DNA of 64,000 nucleotides, taken from positions 496,001-560,000 of the forward strand of contig NZ_JARXVG010000002.1 in NCBI RefSeq assembly GCF_029892485.1. Direction: 5' to 3'. The translations under genes and the position numbers were made by a program. Shown piece by piece: positions 55,916 through 63,112 of this stretch (position 1 is the stretch's first letter; each line of letters starts with the position of its first letter). Source of the stretch: Variovorax boronicumulans (GTDB taxonomy: Bacteria > Pseudomonadota > Gammaproteobacteria > Burkholderiales > Burkholderiaceae_C). A model generated the notes under the pieces. That model had not been told where the DNA came from, searched no databases, and worked only from the letters and a program-made list of their open reading frames with translations.

Positions 55916-57613
55916 ATGACCCACGACGAAATCCTTGCCCAGTTCGGCCCTCGCGAAGCCATGGAATACGACGTGGTCGTGGTCGGTGGCGGCCCGGCCG
56001 GCCTCTCGACCGCGATCCGCCTGAAGCAGCTGGCTGCCCAGCACGAGAAGGAGATCTCGGTCGTGGTGCTCGAGAAGGGCTCCGAGCCCGGCGCGCACAT
56101 CCTCTCGGGCGCCATCATGGACCCGCGTGCGCTCAATGAATTGCTCCCCGATTGGAAGGCTCTGGGCGCGCCGCTCAACCAGCCCGTCACCGACGACGCG
56201 ATGGTGTTCCTCGGCGAGAAGTCGGGCTTGCGCACCCCCAATGCGTTCCTGCCGGCGTGCTTCCAGAACCACGGCAACTACATCATCAGCCTGGGCGCCT
56301 TCACCAAGTGGCTGGCGCAGCAGGCCGAGAACCTGGGCGTGGAGATCTTCCCGGGCTTCCCGGCCGCCGAAGTGCTCTACAACGAGAACGGCTCGGTGCG
56401 CGGCGTGGCCACCGGCAACATGGGCGTGGGCAAGGACGGCGAGCCGACCGAGAACTTCCAGCTCGGCATGGAACTGCTGGGCAAGTACACGGTGTTTGCC
56501 GAAGGCGCGCGCGGCCACCTGGGCCGCCAGCTCATCGCGAAGTACAAGCTCGATGAAGGCCGCGATCCGCAGACCTACGGCCTGGGCGTGAAGGAAGTCT
56601 GGGAGATCGACCCCCAGCGCCATCAGCCCGGCTTCGTGCTGCACACGGCCGGCTGGCCGATGAAGAGCGACACCTACGGCGGCGCGTTCCTCTATCACAT
56701 GGAGGACAACAAGGTCACCATGGGCTTCATCACCGGCCTGGACTACAGCAACCCGTACCTGAGCCCCTTCGAGGAAATGCAGCGCTGGAAGCTGCACCCC
56801 AACATCCGCTGGTACCTCGAAGGCGACGAGGCCAAGGGCATCAAGCCGGCCAAGCGCATCGGCTACGGCGCGCGCGCCATCACGGCGGGCGGCCTGCAGT
56901 CGCTGCCCAAGACGGTCTTCCCGGGCGGCGCCTTGGTGGGCTGCGAGGCCGGCTACCTCAACGTGAGCCGCATCAAGGGCAGCCACGCCGCCATCAAGAC
57001 CGGCATGCTGTGCGCCGAGGCCGCCTTCGACGCGGTGCAGGCCGGCCGCCAGCACGACGAGCTCAGCGCCTATCCTGAAGCCTTCGAGAAGAGCTGGCTG
57101 CATGCCGAGCTGAAGAAGGCGCGCAACTTCAAGGCGTGGTTCAAGAAGGGCCTGGGCGTGGCCACCCTCATGAACGGCATCGAGCAGTGGCTGCTCAAGG
57201 GCAACATCCCCTGGACGCTGCGCCGCACCAAGCCCGACCACCTGTACCTGAAGCCCGCGGCCGAGTGCAAGCCCATCGTCTATCCGAAGCCGGACGGCAA
57301 GCTCACCTTCGACCGGCTCTCCAGCGTGTTCATCAGCAACACGAACCATGAAGAGCAGCAACCGGCCCACCTGACGCTCAAGGACGCGACGGTGCCGGTC
57401 AACATCAACCTCGAGAAGTTCGCCGGCCCCGAGAGCCGCTACTGCCCGGCCGGCGTCTACGAGTTCGTGGGCACGGAAGACGGCAAGCAGCGCCTGCAGA
57501 TCAACGCGCAGAACTGCGTGCACTGCAAGACCTGCGACATCAAGGACCCGACGCAGAACATCGTGTGGGTGACGCCCGAAGGCGGCGGCGGGCCGAATTA
57601 CGTGGGCATGTAA
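55916..57613 (+). CDS. Electron transfer flavoprotein-ubiquinone oxidoreductase
   Basis: 565 aa. The FAD motif is YDVVVVGGGPAGLSTAIRLK near residue 18, then HILSGAIMDPRALNEL, and the quinone-binding/membrane-surface region GYGARAITAGGLQSLPKTVF. The C-terminal 4Fe-4S ligands are SRYCPAGVYEF and QNCVHCKTCDIKDPTQNI. It passes electrons from ETF to ubiquinone at the inner membrane, serving acyl-CoA dehydrogenases such as the one at 8857. I start at the ATG at 55916 (MTHDEILAQFGPREAMEYDV); the longer frame has no supporting site. A clear terminator follows. Confidence 0.95.
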   Translation: MTHDEILAQFGPREAMEYDVVVVGGGPAGLSTAIRLKQLAAQHEKEISVVVLEKGSEPGAHILSGAIMDPRALNELLPDWKALGAPLNQPVTDDAMVFLGEKSGLRTPNAFLPACFQNHGNYIISLGAFTKWLAQQAENLGVEIFPGFPAAEVLYNENGSVRGVATGNMGVGKDGEPTENFQLGMELLGKYTVFAEGARGHLGRQLIAKYKLDEGRDPQTYGLGVKEVWEIDPQRHQPGFVLHTAGWPMKSDTYGGAFLYHMEDNKVTMGFITGLDYSNPYLSPFEEMQRWKLHPNIRWYLEGDEAKGIKPAKRIGYGARAITAGGLQSLPKTVFPGGALVGCEAGYLNVSRIKGSHAAIKTGMLCAEAAFDAVQAGRQHDELSAYPEAFEKSWLHAELKKARNFKAWFKKGLGVATLMNGIEQWLLKGNIPWTLRRTKPDHLYLKPAAECKPIVYPKPDGKLTFDRLSSVFISNTNHEEQQPAHLTLKDATVPVNINLEKFAGPESRYCPAGVYEFVGTEDGKQRLQINAQNCVHCKTCDIKDPTQNIVWVTPEGGGGPNYVGM

Positions 57614-57636
57614 GGCGCCCCCGCGCTGTTTCTGGA

Positions 57637-57659
57637 AGCCCTCTTCGGAGGGCTTTTTC
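57637..57659 (+). terminator. Intrinsic terminator after the ETF-QO gene
   Basis: AGCCCTC, loop TTCG, GAGGGCT followed by TTTTTCG: a perfect 7-bp stem with a UUCG tetraloop and U-run, 23 bp downstream of the stop codon. Confidence 0.93.
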
Positions 57660-57767
57660 GTTCCGGTTTGTCCGTGAAACTCCCGACACGGCGAAGCCCC
57701 CGGTTGCGGCATAGTCGAATGCGCCTGACGCATTCCTGACCCCGACCACATTCCCCCCGGAGACACC

Positions 57768-58742
57768 ATGAAACTCGGCCACATCGCCGCCGCCTGCCTT
57801 TCGCTCGCCTTGGGCACTTCTGCCATCGCACAACAACCGACGGTGCTGAAGATCGGCTACGCGACCTCCAAGGAGTCGCACTATGGCGTGGGTTCCACGG
57901 TGTTCTGCGACGAGGTCGAGAAGGGCACGCAAGGCCGCTTCAAGTGCCAGCATTTCGCCAACTCGGCACTGGGCGGCGAGCGCGAGCAGATCGAGGCCAT
58001 CCAGCTGGGCACGCAGGACCTGGTGAACACCTCGACCGGCCCGGTGGGCAACTTCGTGCCCGAGGTCAAGATCGTCGACATCCCCTTCCTCTTTCGCGAC
58101 TACGACCATGCGCGCAAGGTGATGGACGGCCCCATCGGCCAGGACATCCTCACCAAGTTCCCGAGCAAGGGCATCATCGCGCTGGCCTGGACGGAGAACG
58201 GCTTCCGCCACATGACGAACAGCAAGCGCGACATCGTCAAGCCCAGCGATGCGGCGGGCCTGAAGATGCGCACGATGGAAAACAAGGTGCACATGGACGG
58301 CTACCGCACCTTCGGCATCCTGCCGACGCCGATGGCCTTCCCCGAACTCTTCGGCGCGCTGCAGCAGGGCACGGTCGACGGGCAGGAGAACCCGATTCCG
58401 GTGATCCTGGCGTCCAAGTTCTCGCAGGTGCAGAAGCACTTGTCGCTCACGGGACACGTGTACTCGCCCGCCCTGCTGCTGCTCTCGCCGAAGGTGTGGA
58501 ACAAGCTGTCGGATGCCGACAAGAAGGTCTTCGTCGATGCGGCCAGGAAGGCGGCGGTGGCCCAGCGCAAGAAGGTCAACGACGACGAGAACAACGGCAT
58601 CGCCCAGCTCGAGAAGGACGGCATGAAGGTCACCAAGGTCGTGGACGGCGCCGCCTTCCGTGAAGCGCTGAAGCCGGCCTATGCGGGCTACGCCAAGGAG
58701 TTCGGCGCGGACAACATCAAGAAGATCACGGACGTCCAGTAA
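57768..58742 (+). CDS. dctP: TRAP transporter substrate-binding protein
   Basis: 324 aa. Signal peptide HIAAACLSLALGTSAIAQ (cleavage near residue 20), DctP domain with LKIGYATSKESHYGVGSTVF, FANSALGGEREQIEAIQLGT, GLKMRTMENKVHMDGYRTFG with the conserved Arg that binds substrate carboxylate, and LFGALQQGTVDGQENPIPVI. Two Cys (in VFCDEV and RFKCQH) might form a periplasmic disulfide. It delivers a C4-dicarboxylate or related organic acid; the exact substrate is unknown. A GGAGA site precedes the ATG. Confidence 0.94.
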   Translation: MKLGHIAAACLSLALGTSAIAQQPTVLKIGYATSKESHYGVGSTVFCDEVEKGTQGRFKCQHFANSALGGEREQIEAIQLGTQDLVNTSTGPVGNFVPEVKIVDIPFLFRDYDHARKVMDGPIGQDILTKFPSKGIIALAWTENGFRHMTNSKRDIVKPSDAAGLKMRTMENKVHMDGYRTFGILPTPMAFPELFGALQQGTVDGQENPIPVILASKFSQVQKHLSLTGHVYSPALLLLSPKVWNKLSDADKKVFVDAARKAAVAQRKKVNDDENNGIAQLEKDGMKVTKVVDGAAFREALKPAYAGYAKEFGADNIKKITDVQ

Positions 58743-58772
58743 GCCTCGCGCGCCAGACTCTTCTGACGATCG

Positions 58773-58812
58773 CGCCCGGCCCGCTTCATTGCGCCGGGCG
58801 CTTCGCTTTTTC
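58773..58812 (+). terminator. Terminator-like hairpin between dctP and dctQ
   Basis: CGCCCGGC (58773-58780) pairs with GCCGGGCG (58793-58800) around a 12-base loop, then CTTCGCTTTTT. It looks like a partial intrinsic terminator inside the operon and would let dctP be expressed more strongly than the membrane subunits. Confidence 0.7.
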
Positions 58813-58843
58813 CAAGACCCGAGACCGAGATCGAGAACAACAA

Positions 58844-59356
58844 GTGCAAGCCTTCGAGCGCTATTTCCTCGCCGCCAACCGCTGGGCGCTGATTTTTCTG
58901 CTGGCCGCCATGTCGGTCATCATCTTCACCAACGTCGTCATGCGCTACACCACGAGCAACTCGCTCGAATGGGCCGAAGAGGTGTCGCGCCACATGATGA
59001 TCTGGCTCACCTTCCTGGGCGCCGGGCCGGTGCTGCGCTACGGCGGCCACATTGCGGTGGAGAACCTGCAGGACGCACTGCCGCGCGCCGGCGCCATCGC
59101 GGTGCGCGCCTTCGTCGCTGCGCTGCTGTTCGCCTTCTTCGGCTTCATGGTCTGGTACGGATGGCTCTACATGCAGCGCACGATGTTCCAGCTCACGGCC
59201 GTCACGCAGATTCCGTTCGCCTACATCTACAGCGCGATGCTGTTCGGCGGCGTGCTGTTGGTCGTGCACTGGCTGCTGGTGGTGCGGGGCTATGTGATGC
59301 GGCGCGAGTTCGCATCCGACGCCCACTTCGACGCCAACGCCTCGGCGTCGCTGTAA
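58844..59356 (+). CDS. dctQ: TRAP transporter small permease subunit
   Basis: 170 aa from a GTG start (MQAFERYFLAANRWALIFLL). Four hydrophobic segments, with the DctQ hallmark TSNSLEWAEEVSRHMMIWLT near residue 45. It pairs with DctM to form the membrane unit that works with DctP and a cation gradient. The GTG has only a weak GAGA site, consistent with lower expression than dctP. It ends 11 bp before dctM. Confidence 0.92.
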   Translation: MQAFERYFLAANRWALIFLLAAMSVIIFTNVVMRYTTSNSLEWAEEVSRHMMIWLTFLGAGPVLRYGGHIAVENLQDALPRAGAIAVRAFVAALLFAFFGFMVWYGWLYMQRTMFQLTAVTQIPFAYIYSAMLFGGVLLVVHWLLVVRGYVMRREFASDAHFDANASASL

Positions 59357-59367
59357 GGAGAACGACC

Positions 59368-60660
59368 ATGGATGCCAGCATCGTTCTCATCGTCTCGGCC
59401 TGCATTTTCCTGGCCATCGGCGTGCCCGTGGCCTTCGCGCTCGGGCTCTCGACCGTCACCACGCTCATCCTTGCGGAGAACTATCCGCTGATGGTGCTGC
59501 TGAAGGAAACCTTCACCGGCATCGACAGCTTTCCGCTGATGGCCGTGCCCTTCTTCATCCTCGCGGCCGAACTCATGAGCGGCGGCTCGCTCACCGAGGT
59601 GCTGTTGCGCTTCGCGGGCCAGTTCGTCGGCCACCGGCGCGGCGGCCTGGGCTACACCAACGTGGTGTCGCTCACCTTCTTCTCGGGCATCTCGGGCTCG
59701 GCGCTGGCCGATGCGGCGGGCCCCGGGTCGATGCTCATCAAGATGATGGACAAGGCCGGCTACGACCGCTCGTACGCGGCGGCGCTCACGGCCTCCACGG
59801 CGATCGTGGGGCCGATCATTCCGCCCTCGATCATCATGATCATCTACGCGCTGCAGGACGAGAGCGTGTCGGTGGGCACGCTGTTCGCGGCCGGTATTTT
59901 TCCGGGCATCCTGATCGCGGTGGCGATGTGCGTGGTGAACTTCTATGTCTCGAAGAAGCGCAACTACAAGGGCGACGGCCAGACGCCGCCGCTGCGCGAG
60001 ATTCTCATCACCACCTGGAAGGCGATTCCCGCCATCCTCCTGCCGGTGGTGATCCTCGGCGGCATGCGCGCCGGCTGGTTCACGCCGACCGAGGCGTCGG
60101 TGGTGGCTGTGTTCTATGCGCTGGTGTGCGGCAAGTTCGTCTACCGCACGCTCGAGTGGAAGATGCTGCCCGACATCCTCTCGCGCTCGGCCCTGCTGTC
60201 GGCCTCGGTGCTGATCATCATCGGCCTGTCGGCCTCGTTCGCGTGGGTGCTGACCATCGAGGGCATTCCGCAGCAGATGGCCGAGTGGCTCATCAGCATG
60301 AACCTCTCGCCGTGGATGTTCCTCATCATCGTCAACGTGTTCCTGCTCTTGTTCGGCATCTTCATCGAGCCGCTGCCGGGCGTGATGGTGCTGGCGCCCA
60401 TCCTCGCGCCGGTGGCGATCAAGCTGGGCGTCGACCCGGTGCACTTCGCGATGATCGTGATCTTCAACCTCACGCTGGGCATGATCACGCCGCCGGTGGG
60501 CGGCCTCTTGTTCGTGACCTGCAACGTGTCGAAGGTGCCGATGTCGGCGCTGGTGAAGGAGCTGGTGCCGTTCCTGTGGGCGCACGGCGCGGTGCTGATG
60601 ATCCTGACCTTCGTGCCGGCGCTGAGCACCTGGCTGCCGCGGGCGCTCGGGTTCAAGTAG
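59368..60660 (+). CDS. dctM: TRAP transporter large permease subunit
   Basis: 430 aa, about twelve hydrophobic segments. Family blocks are FPLMAVPFFILAAELMSGG, SGISGSALADAAGPGSMLIK, TASTAIVGPIIPPSIIMIIY, and FNLTLGMITPPVGGLLFVTC. AAGGAGAA lies 6 bp before the ATG at 59368. It forms the transport path with DctQ and DctP. The longer frame from 58681 is out of place with dctQ and was rejected. Confidence 0.95.
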   Translation: MDASIVLIVSACIFLAIGVPVAFALGLSTVTTLILAENYPLMVLLKETFTGIDSFPLMAVPFFILAAELMSGGSLTEVLLRFAGQFVGHRRGGLGYTNVVSLTFFSGISGSALADAAGPGSMLIKMMDKAGYDRSYAAALTASTAIVGPIIPPSIIMIIYALQDESVSVGTLFAAGIFPGILIAVAMCVVNFYVSKKRNYKGDGQTPPLREILITTWKAIPAILLPVVILGGMRAGWFTPTEASVVAVFYALVCGKFVYRTLEWKMLPDILSRSALLSASVLIIIGLSASFAWVLTIEGIPQQMAEWLISMNLSPWMFLIIVNVFLLLFGIFIEPLPGVMVLAPILAPVAIKLGVDPVHFAMIVIFNLTLGMITPPVGGLLFVTCNVSKVPMSALVKELVPFLWAHGAVLMILTFVPALSTWLPRALGFK

Positions 60661-60735
60661 CGGGGCCCGCCCTCCACTGCGGGTTCGCTGCCAGAATCGC
60701 CCAACGCCAACAACCGACACAGAGGGAAACCGCAC

Positions 60736-61242
60736 ATGAACCGACTCCGACTCGCCACGGGCCTGCTCGCCGCAGGACTGCTGTCCACGGCCGCGCTGGC
60801 CGCCACGCCGGCAGCATCGCCACCGGCGCCCGCCGCATCGGCGGCGGCAGCTTCGGCCCCGGCACCGGCACCAGCCGCCGCTCCCGCACCGGCGCCCGGC
60901 ACGGGCATCGCCGAAGTCGAGACCGCCGTGCGTGCCTGGGCCGCGGCCTGGTCCGCGCGCGACGTGGAGCGCTACCTCGCGGCCTATGCCCCCGACTTCA
61001 CGCCCGCCAGGAAGCAGGACAAGAAGCGCTGGGAAGCCGAGCGACGCACCCGCATCACGGGCAAGTCGAAGATCGGCGTGACCGTGGACGACCTGGTCAT
61101 CAGCGTCAATGGCCAGACCGCCAGCGCCCGCTTCAAGCAGATCTACAGCGCCGACAAGCTCAACAGCACCGACCGCAAGACGCTGGAACTGCAGCGCGTC
61201 GACGGCAAGTGGCTGATCCGTAAGGAAAGCATCGGGGGCTGA
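60736..61242 (+). CDS. Exported protein with NTF2-like (Cds6/SnoaL-type) domain
   Basis: 168 aa. Signal peptide LATGLLAAGLLSTAALAA, then an Ala/Pro-rich linker (about residues 24-55) made mostly of Ala-Pro dipeptides. A C-terminal domain of about 110 residues follows: EVETAVRAWAAAWSARDVER, YLAAYAPDFTP, ISVNGQTASARFKQIY and LELQRVDGKWLIRKES. The C-terminal domain matches the NTF2-like fold attached to some L,D-transpeptidases in Proteobacteria; here it is alone. Probably periplasmic and cell-wall related, but function is not known. Confidence 0.78.
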   Translation: MNRLRLATGLLAAGLLSTAALAATPAASPPAPAASAAAASAPAPAPAAAPAPAPGTGIAEVETAVRAWAAAWSARDVERYLAAYAPDFTPARKQDKKRWEAERRTRITGKSKIGVTVDDLVISVNGQTASARFKQIYSADKLNSTDRKTLELQRVDGKWLIRKESIGG

Positions 61243-61373
61243 GGACCTGAAGATTTGACTGTCGTCCTGGAAATCGGCGGTGACTTGTTGGCCCTGTAAG
61301 CCAAACAGGTTCATGAAGATGTCACCGCTTGCAACGATGCTGCAGCCTTCGATCTCCGAAAGCTGTGGCCGCC

Positions 61374-61925
61374 ATGTTTCCTACCAAGACCGACAAGGCA
61401 CGCGACGAACTCCAGGGCGGGCAGCGCACGCTCAGCCAGCGTGAACGCGCGCTGCTGCTGATGGCCGACGGCCGGCGCTCGCTGACCGACTTCAGCCCGC
61501 TCTTCGCGAACCGCATCGAGGCGGAACGGGCGATCCAGGCGCTGGTGAGCAAAGGCTATCTGCAGGATGCACGGGCGGTTGCCGCTGCGACGGCGCAGGC
61601 CGCAGTGATCGCACCGCCCACGCCAATGCCCGCGGCCGACCCGATCCGCATCGCCACCTCGACCGACACCTTCGACGGCAAGCGATCGCTGGCCACCACG
61701 CGGATGTTCCTGTTCGACATCTGCGAGCGCATGTTCGTGCGGCGCGACCCCAAGTTCGCCCTGCAGATGCGTGATGCCCTGCGCGAGGCCCGCGACCGCG
61801 AGGCGATGCTGACCATCGCCGCGCTGATGCTCAGTGAAATCGAAAAAACGGCCGGGGCGGAGCGGGCCGAATCGCTGCGCGAGCGCATCGAGCGGTTGCT
61901 GCCGCCGGCAGAAGTGGTGCATTGA
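61374..61925 (+). CDS. Conserved hypothetical protein
   Basis: 183 aa from the ATG at 61374 (MFPTKTDKARDELQGGQRTL). Residues 20-70 are charged and helical, with LSQRERALLLMADGRRSLTD followed by FSPLFANRIEAERAIQALVS, reminiscent of a small winged-helix or response module. An Ala-rich linker follows, and residues about 105-180 form long amphipathic helices (KFALQMRDALREARDREAML). No membrane segment. Codon use is normal. Function unknown; it is not near genes that define one. Confidence 0.7.
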   Translation: MFPTKTDKARDELQGGQRTLSQRERALLLMADGRRSLTDFSPLFANRIEAERAIQALVSKGYLQDARAVAAATAQAAVIAPPTPMPAADPIRIATSTDTFDGKRSLATTRMFLFDICERMFVRRDPKFALQMRDALREARDREAMLTIAALMLSEIEKTAGAERAESLRERIERLLPPAEVVH

Positions 61926-62059
61926 AGTCGCATCTGCGGCATCTCCCGGACACCGCGACGATTCGATCAGATTTTTCTGGATCTGATTTCCACTCTCTCG
62001 GGTGGACCATCATCCCCATGGCACATTCCAGACGGTCTTTGAATATCTCGCGGTATCGG

Positions 62060-62236
62060 TCAATTGTTCGAGACATCGGCCTGGTTCATTTGATCGCGCA
62101 TGTCCTGCGCGCGAATTCCACTCCCGTTTGGGTCCACGGGTTTGGCATTTCCATTCAGATCATGTTTGAAGAAATGCAGAACCGCCTCGACGTCTCCGGC
62201 AATGATCGCCGGCGCAATGGCTGCAAAACTTGGCAT
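62060..62236 (-). CDS. Possible 58-aa protein downstream of the H-NS-like gene
   Basis: A 58-codon frame starts 9 bp after the H-NS-like stop: MPSFAAIAPAIIAGDVEAVL is followed by a charged half ending in NQADVSNN. The composition is protein-like, with an N-terminal amphipathic part and an acidic C-terminus, but there is no clear ribosome-binding site and I recognise no family. It occupies most of the 61926-62245 stretch, which is more AT-rich than its surroundings and otherwise holds only a weak hairpin (ATCAGAT at 61966-61972 with ATCTGAT at 61981-61987). Confidence 0.45.
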   Translation of the reverse strand: MPSFAAIAPAIIAGDVEAVLHFFKHDLNGNAKPVDPNGSGIRAQDMRDQMNQADVSNN

Positions 62237-62245
62237 TGAATGCCA

Positions 62246-62674
62246 TCAGCCGTTATTGACCCGATCACCGCCTGCGGCGAGCTTTTCGTAGGCCTTGCTC
62301 TTGTCTGGCGCGCCTTCGAGCGCGGCAATGAGCCATGGCGGTTGCCGGCCCTTTGTTCCGCCCGTCCAGGTCGCGCTGGAATTGGGATCCTTGTAGACGG
62401 TGCCCTTCACATAGGCCTTGGCTTCCAATGCGCGGCTGCCATTGGGTGAACGGGTGCGCTTTGCTTCCGATTTGTCGTAGGGGTCCAGCGCGGATTTGCC
62501 CTCCGCAATACTGAAGCCGGCTGCTTCGAGTTTCTTCGCATAAGCATCGGCCAGCACCTTCAATTCTTCTCCGCGCTTGGCCTGCAATGCCAGTTCCAGT
62601 TCGGCGCGTTCATCGTCCATTTCCTGGATGCGCTTCTGGATATCTGCGAAGCTCATATTTCTGGCAACTGTCAT
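62246..62674 (-). CDS. H-NS family nucleoid-associated protein
   Basis: 142 aa from the ATG at 62674 (a second ATG at 62656 gives MSFADIQKRIQEMDDERAEL). Residues about 8-60 form the oligomerisation coiled coil; the C-terminal DNA-binding domain (about 90-130) has YVKGTVYKDPNSSATWTGGT then KGRQPPWLIAALEG, the Trp-x-Gly...Arg-x-Pro-x-Trp minor-groove motif of beta/gammaproteobacterial H-NS, with extra Gly-Thr-Lys. It binds AT-rich DNA and silences acquired genes. The longer frame upstream covers the riboswitch region and was not used. Confidence 0.88.
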   Translation of the reverse strand: MTVARNMSFADIQKRIQEMDDERAELELALQAKRGEELKVLADAYAKKLEAAGFSIAEGKSALDPYDKSEAKRTRSPNGSRALEAKAYVKGTVYKDPNSSATWTGGTKGRQPPWLIAALEGAPDKSKAYEKLAAGGDRVNNG

Positions 62675-62855
62675 TCTTTGCGTTCCTTGGAGGATGTGTT
62701 GGTGTGCCCAACATGCTAGTGCCAAAAGAAGCGGCTCACGAGACGGAATCATCCGAGCCTGGTTCGGTTTTTGCCGCCCCCGTTCCGATGACCAAAATCC
62801 CGCGCCGACGCCTTGGGTTCCGAAGTCGTGCGATTCGTCCACTACACTCAGCGGG

Positions 62856-63056
62856 GTCAGGAGAGAGCCCCGCGCGACGGGGCCGCCGAAGGCGCAGGGG
62901 ATTCCCGAACGCTCAGGCAAAAGGACTGACAAGGCGCCGGTTCCCACCGGCGTTTCCTTGCTGGAGAGAGGCCGTTGCATGCGCGCATTGCACCGGCCCA
63001 CCGAAGGAGCAAACCCCGATCGTGGGGCGAATCTCTCAGGTAAAGCGGACAGCAGG
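62856..63056 (+). promoter_or_regulatory. Tandem glycine riboswitch controlling gcvT
   Basis: Aptamer 1 (62856-62930) has P1 GTCAG/CTGAC, the GGAGAG start, CCGAAGGCGCA and GCTCAGGCAAAAGGACTG. Aptamer 2 (62958-63056) has TTGCTGGAGAG, CCGAAGGAGCAA and CTCTCAGGTAAAGCGGACAGC. These are the glycine-riboswitch core blocks in order, twice. Between them a separate 7-bp hairpin (CGCCGGT 62935-62941, ACCGGCG 62946-62952) forms the linker. The element sits 57 bp before the gcvT GTG and should turn expression on with glycine. The rest of the 62675-63112 gap holds only a possible TACACT -10 box near 62843. Confidence 0.95.
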
Positions 63057-63112
63057 GGTGGCCCGTGGCGTTGCAGCCATGGATTTCGACTGCCCCTTTG
63101 GAGTGCCTCCCG

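Noticed and set aside
59290..61314. 674-codon minus-strand frame over dctM
   Set aside because: Composition is that of an antisense shadow (runs of Asp, His and Arg), with no start signal and no domain. dctM has full family motifs on the other strand.
61831..62076. 81-codon minus-strand frame overlapping the 3' end of the hypothetical gene at 61374
   Set aside because: Its C-terminal third is a shadow of the plus-strand gene and ends in Arg/Pro-rich sequence. The first 45 codons look more protein-like but overlap the 58-aa ORF; not enough support.
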